Shown here: one piece after another, positions 60,407-64,000 of the stretch | Layout of the letters: every line of letters begins with the position of its first letter | Position numbering within the stretch: position 1 is the stretch's first letter | Assembly: GCA_964016985.1 (NCBI GenBank) | Contig: OZ024827.1 | Location: 59,138,681 to 59,202,680, forward strand | Direction of reading: 5' to 3' | Length of the DNA: 64,000 nucleotides | From: Anodontia alba | Taxonomy: Eukaryota; Mollusca; Bivalvia; Lucinida; Lucinidae | Notes under the pieces: model-generated | Databases searched by the model: none | What the model saw: only the letters and a program-made list of their open reading frames with translations | Told to the model about the DNA's origin: nothing | Program-made: the position numbers and the translations under genes

Positions 60407-60894
60407 CAGCAAGTTTTTTTCAACCTGTTGACATAATACTCATATCCAATGTTATAATCAAAAGTCAAAGCAACAGGTCAGTTTTCTCGACCTATACACT
60501 GTACAAAGCGAACCTGTGACACCTACACGTAATACGGATAGCGACTGTGCTACAGCTTAAAGAACAACACCCCTCACCCCGCTGACATGAATACTAAATT
60601 ACTGTTGCAAGTGTCTAAAACGATAAAAAAAAAATACCACGACCTCCTCAGATCTGCAACGTATCGGTTCGAAATAAAAGTGAAATGACAGCTTATACTA
60701 TGATCGGAAGTTGGACAACATGATATGTCAATATGTGACTTCTACACGTATAAAGATATAACTATTGCCAAGCATGTGCTGTAGCGAATGCATGATAAAG
60801 TGTCATATAGGTAGAATAATACTAGTATATAATTTAGTATGTTTTCCATACTAATACACAACACGCGATTAAATCTCGACCTCAGCGAAATCCA

Positions 60895-60938
60895 AAAAAA
60901 AAAAAAAAAAAAAAAAAGAAAAAAAAAAGAAAAAAAAG
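60895..60938 (+). repeat. A-rich tract
   Basis: A runs with three G interruptions. Confidence 0.95.
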
Positions 60939-61179
60939 CGACGAACTAGAAAGACCGACTAATGAAAACTATCTGGGATTTTGGAGTACAAGAAAGTACG
61001 ACAATTAGTGTCTCTTAGGTTTTAATTAAATATATTTGAATAGGCAATGAATAGAATTCATTATTCAATATTAGACAATTATCAATTCTATTCTGTAAGG
61101 TATTGAGCTGCTAGCAAAAAGCAAACACACTCTGTCTATACCATATATTCACTGCACTATTCACTTAAAACTACTTTAT

Positions 61180-61340
61180 CATATATTAGCAGTATAAGCC
61201 AAGATCAGCCTGCACATCCGCACATCTGAGCATTGTTCCCTGTAATTGTTCGCAGTATGTGTTATATAAATACGTGAAAGGACCGGAGCCTAATCAGACT
61301 GTAAGACCACACAGATTGATATGGCTCTGTTCATTTCACG
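61180..61340. repeat. Foldback F, copy 4
   Basis: 'agatcagcctgcacatccgc' and 'taatcagactgtaag'. Confidence 0.45.
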
Positions 61341-62255
61341 TGTAAGGTACAATTTCGGGTGTCGTGACTCATTTTTCCATAGCTCAATAAAGGACGTAAT
61401 TACTCCATGGGCATGTACAAAAGACTGTGGTTTAACATACAGCACTCTCTCTGTGCAAATTCTGTGCATGACAACTGATACGTTTCTCTAGAACAGAGTG
61501 TTTGACATGTTATGCAAATTGTCGCTTTAGGAGATAATTTGCATGACAGTAGAAACCTTACTTTCTGGGAAAAAGATAAAGAAACAGTTTTTCGTAATAT
61601 CGTCTGCTGAAATATTACCCAGCATGCTAAGCGTTAATATGTAAAAAAAAAAGTTTGCAGAAAGGGGAACTATTTCTCGAATCGTTAACATACGTTTATA
61701 ATTTCAAGTCTAAATCTAGGATCAAGATGAGAAGGCAAAACGAAAAAGACATTATCACGAATGGGGAAAAAACCCTACACATCTGCACAGCAATACAAGT
61801 ATATCAGATTGATAAACAGAATAGTCCCAATAAATGTCAAGTCACAGTGTTTTGACCATCACATTTATGAACCGTGGATGAAAATCGTCAGGCGTAGATA
61901 TTTGTTAAACAGACAGTTGGACAATAATAAATAATTATTGGAGACAAACAACAACAACAAAAAAAAACAACAACAAAAAAACGTTTTCATAGGAATGTAT
62001 TCTCAGTTTGAAACTTCCGTGCAAGTTGGTTTTGAGGCAATATAATTCATTGACATATTCGGAGCAAACCCTGTTTGACAGGTATAACACATTTGATTAC
62101 GTTATTGACATATATTTGTACAGTGCGGTAGTTGCTATTATAATACGGCAAAATTAAACTGAGACAATTAGTTTCCGCAAATGTCTTCGTTGGTTCCCGT
62201 TATAAACGGCGATCGGATTTTATTTTTAGCAGAAGATATATAGAATTGTTCATTG
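61341..62255. other. No gene recognised
   Basis: CAA-rich tract at 61948-61985; otherwise featureless. Confidence 0.4.
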
Positions 62256-62331
62256 CAATCTATGGTGTAATGGTAAAACCTATCGTTTTGTAAACTCAGT
62301 CTCCGTGGTTCAAACCGCGACCACAGCATTT
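62256..62331 (+). other. tRNA-Thr(UGU)-like relic
   Basis: Box A 'tggtgtaatgg', anticodon loop 'tttgtaa'-like, box B 'ggttcaaacc'. The T-stem and acceptor stem do not pair, so likely a SINE head or dead tRNA. Confidence 0.4.
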
Positions 62332-62366
62332 TTTATGTTAAAATTTCTGTTTTATTTTAGTTTATC

Positions 62367-63008
62367 ACATTTTCAGCAGTAATTTACTGAGATCTATCAG
62401 TGAATTATAATCTATAATTCACAGAGTGAATTATTTCATTTCGAACGTTTTGACGTCGTCATTGCTAGTCGACGTTGCTAAACGTAGTTGGTAACAACAA
62501 CAACAAAAAAAATAGTTGACGTTTCGCAGTCAATTTGATAAAATGATACAAATCAGACTGCAATTTTCACGTCCAGTTGGCGTTTTTGAGGTAAGACCTG
62601 CAATACAAATATAAAGTATGATTTTCTTGATAATCCAGTTCAACTTTCGTGACAATTTTATGTCTTTATTTCAAGGACAGGATGATTTTTTGCATTAAAG
62701 TGAAAACAAGATGGCGACTGATTTTAAAACTAAACCACGCCTCTTGAAATTCATGCACTGACTGGAATTTTTTTTGGTAGGAAATCATAACGGCTGAATG
62801 TAAAACTTCAAAGGTAAAACATGGAAGGAAATGTAATCAACAGTTTATTTGGTTATTTTGATGGATCACGGAGAAATAATTCACTCGTGTTCTAAGGCTT
62901 ACGCGTAAAAAACTCGTTCGCTTCGCTCACTCGTTTTTTATGCGTAAGCCTCAGTACACTAGTGAATTATTTCTCGTAATCGATCAAAACGACCAAATAA
63001 ACTCTATA
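62367..63008 (+). mobile_element. Palindrome-ended repeat, copy 1
   Basis: About 640 bp, followed at 63133 by a second copy (period 766). Starts with hairpin 'gtgaattat..tataattcac' and ends with a ~150-bp palindrome (62850-62998) whose loop side reads 'ctcgttcgcttcgctcactc'. Interior shares 'tgacgtttcgcag', 'tttcacgtccagttggcg', 'aagatggcgactg' with copy 2. Confidence 0.88.
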
Positions 63009-63132
63009 AATTAATCTTTGCTATTATTATTATTATTATTACTATTATTTTAGGATTTTCGTTTCTCTTTTTTTCTTTCTTCATCTTTATTACATACATT
63101 TTAAAACAGTTGACCATTTCAAACAATTTATT

Positions 63133-63757
63133 ACATTTTCAGTAGTGATTTACTGAGATTTATCAGTGAAGCGTAATCTATAATTCACCGAGTGAATTAT
63201 TTCATTTCGAACATTTTGACGTTATGATTGCTAGGTTACGTTGCTGACGTTGTTGGTAACAACAATAACAATAGTTGACGTTTCGCAGAAAATTTGATAA
63301 AATCATGGAAATCAGACTGCAATTTTCACGTCCAGTTGGCGTTTTTGAGGAAAGACCTGCAACACAAATATAAAGCATGATTTTCTTGATAATCCAGTTC
63401 AACGTTCGTGACATTTTTGTGTCTGTATTTCAAGCACAGGATGATTTTTGCATTAAAGTGAAAACAAGATGGCGACTGATTTTAAAACTAAACCACGCCT
63501 CTTGAAATTCGTGCACTGACTGGAACTATTCTGGTAGGAAATCATAACGGCTGAATGTGAAAATTCAAAGGTAAAATATGTATGAAAATGTAATAAACAG
63601 TTTATTTGGTTGTTTTGATCGATTACGGAGAAATAATTCACTCGTGTTCTAAGGTTTGCTTATATAAAACTCATCTGCTTCGCTCACTCGTTTTTACGCA
63701 CAAGCCTTAGAACATTAGTGAATTATTTCTCCGTAACAACCAAATAAACTCTATACA
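63133..63757 (+). mobile_element. Palindrome-ended repeat, copy 2
   Basis: Same order of parts as copy 1, about 90% alike by eye; terminal palindrome at about 63605-63745 with loop 'ctgcttcgctcactcg'. The spacer between copies contains a (TTA)n run (63019-63050). Confidence 0.88.
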
Positions 63758-63763
63758 ATCGAT

Positions 63764-63999
63764 TCAGTGAAATGCCTCCGATTCACGTGTTGTGTCGCTG
63801 CTAATGCCTTCTTCAGCTGTGTCAATGCCGCTGTCATCAGAGCGCGTCACGTACATGTAGATCACAAAACGTTCACCGTGCTCCCCAGTATCGAGATTTG
63901 TGGCTTTCATCTGTCACCTTCTCCATGTGGTTGCAGTACTCTGGTCGCAGGCTCGTCTCCATCTGTCCACCCCGCAAAGGCATTCTCAGCAATTTTTAT
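63764..63999 (-). pseudogene. Coding-like segment at window edge, partial, frame broken
   Basis: On the minus strand two overlapping open frames follow one another. The first (63999-63907) encodes KIAENAFAGWTDGDEPATRV and ends at a TGA. The second starts at an ATG (63910) and encodes 48 aa including GERFVIYMYVTRSDDSGIDT and an acidic serine-rich tail, stopping at 63764. Local GC and codon pattern look coding, unlike the repeat that begins right after the stop. It may be the 3' end of a gene or element lying right of the window, with a one-base frameshift or a short unrecognised intron. Product unknown. Confidence 0.35.
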
Positions 64000-64000
64000 C

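Overview
The window looks like AT-rich, repeat-dominated, non-coding DNA from an animal nuclear genome, most likely a marine bivalve mollusc. The reasons are: no bacterial gene organisation; abundant (CA)n, (TA)n, (GATA)n and poly(A) tracts; a DD34D mariner element; 5'-truncated non-LTR (LINE) fragments; tRNA-derived SINEs; foldback/MITE families; and internally tandem-repeated elements with an ACGG/ACGA-type microsatellite and a terminal hairpin, an architecture described in bivalves as 'pearl' elements. The species assignment is inference.

No host gene could be identified with confidence in 64 kb. The only near-complete protein-coding unit is the mariner transposase (519-1589). It has both DNA-binding helices, the catalytic D,D34D triad, flawless 29-bp terminal inverted repeats and TA target duplications, but a single in-frame TAG splits it. 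Weaker coding-like segments, each listed at low confidence, lie at 12697-12942 (+), 23153-23353 (-), 27395-27573 (+), 31115-31330 (-) and at the right edge 63764-63999 (-).

Layout. 1-3735: mariner nested in a repeat block whose larger part is a higher-order array (three ~170-bp monomers per 511-bp unit). 4563-4985: LINE C-terminal relic. 6246-7456 and 9674-10992: two further internally repeated, hairpin-ended elements (147-bp and ~190-bp monomers). 8100-9640: foldback elements. 11500-18000: dispersed repeats, a Tigger-like MITE and microsatellites. 19362-19716: tRNA-headed SINE. 20408-20662: a palindromic compound microsatellite. 22955-23121: a perfect 74-bp inverted repeat. 24000-27070: MITEs and a tandem pair of tRNA-like SINE units. 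27963-33281: a ~600-bp repeat present as an inverted pair, with a third copy carrying a palindrome. 33900-41250: palindromes, a 12-copy minisatellite interrupted by a LINE, G-rich inverted repeats and an array of ~75-bp hairpin motifs. 42317-47145: LINE fragment, SINEs and palindromes. 49130-51000: two more ~170-bp arrays. 52500-63760: foldbacks, a GC-rich minisatellite, tRNA-like heads and a 766-bp direct duplication with terminal palindromes.

The parts do not form a pathway. The coherent story is the layering of mobile elements: autonomous-type relics (mariner, LINEs) beside non-autonomous passengers (SINEs, MITEs, foldbacks, pearl-like arrays), several nested in one another. Coordinates of repeats were read by eye and may be off by a few bases; copy relationships were judged by inspection, not by alignment software.
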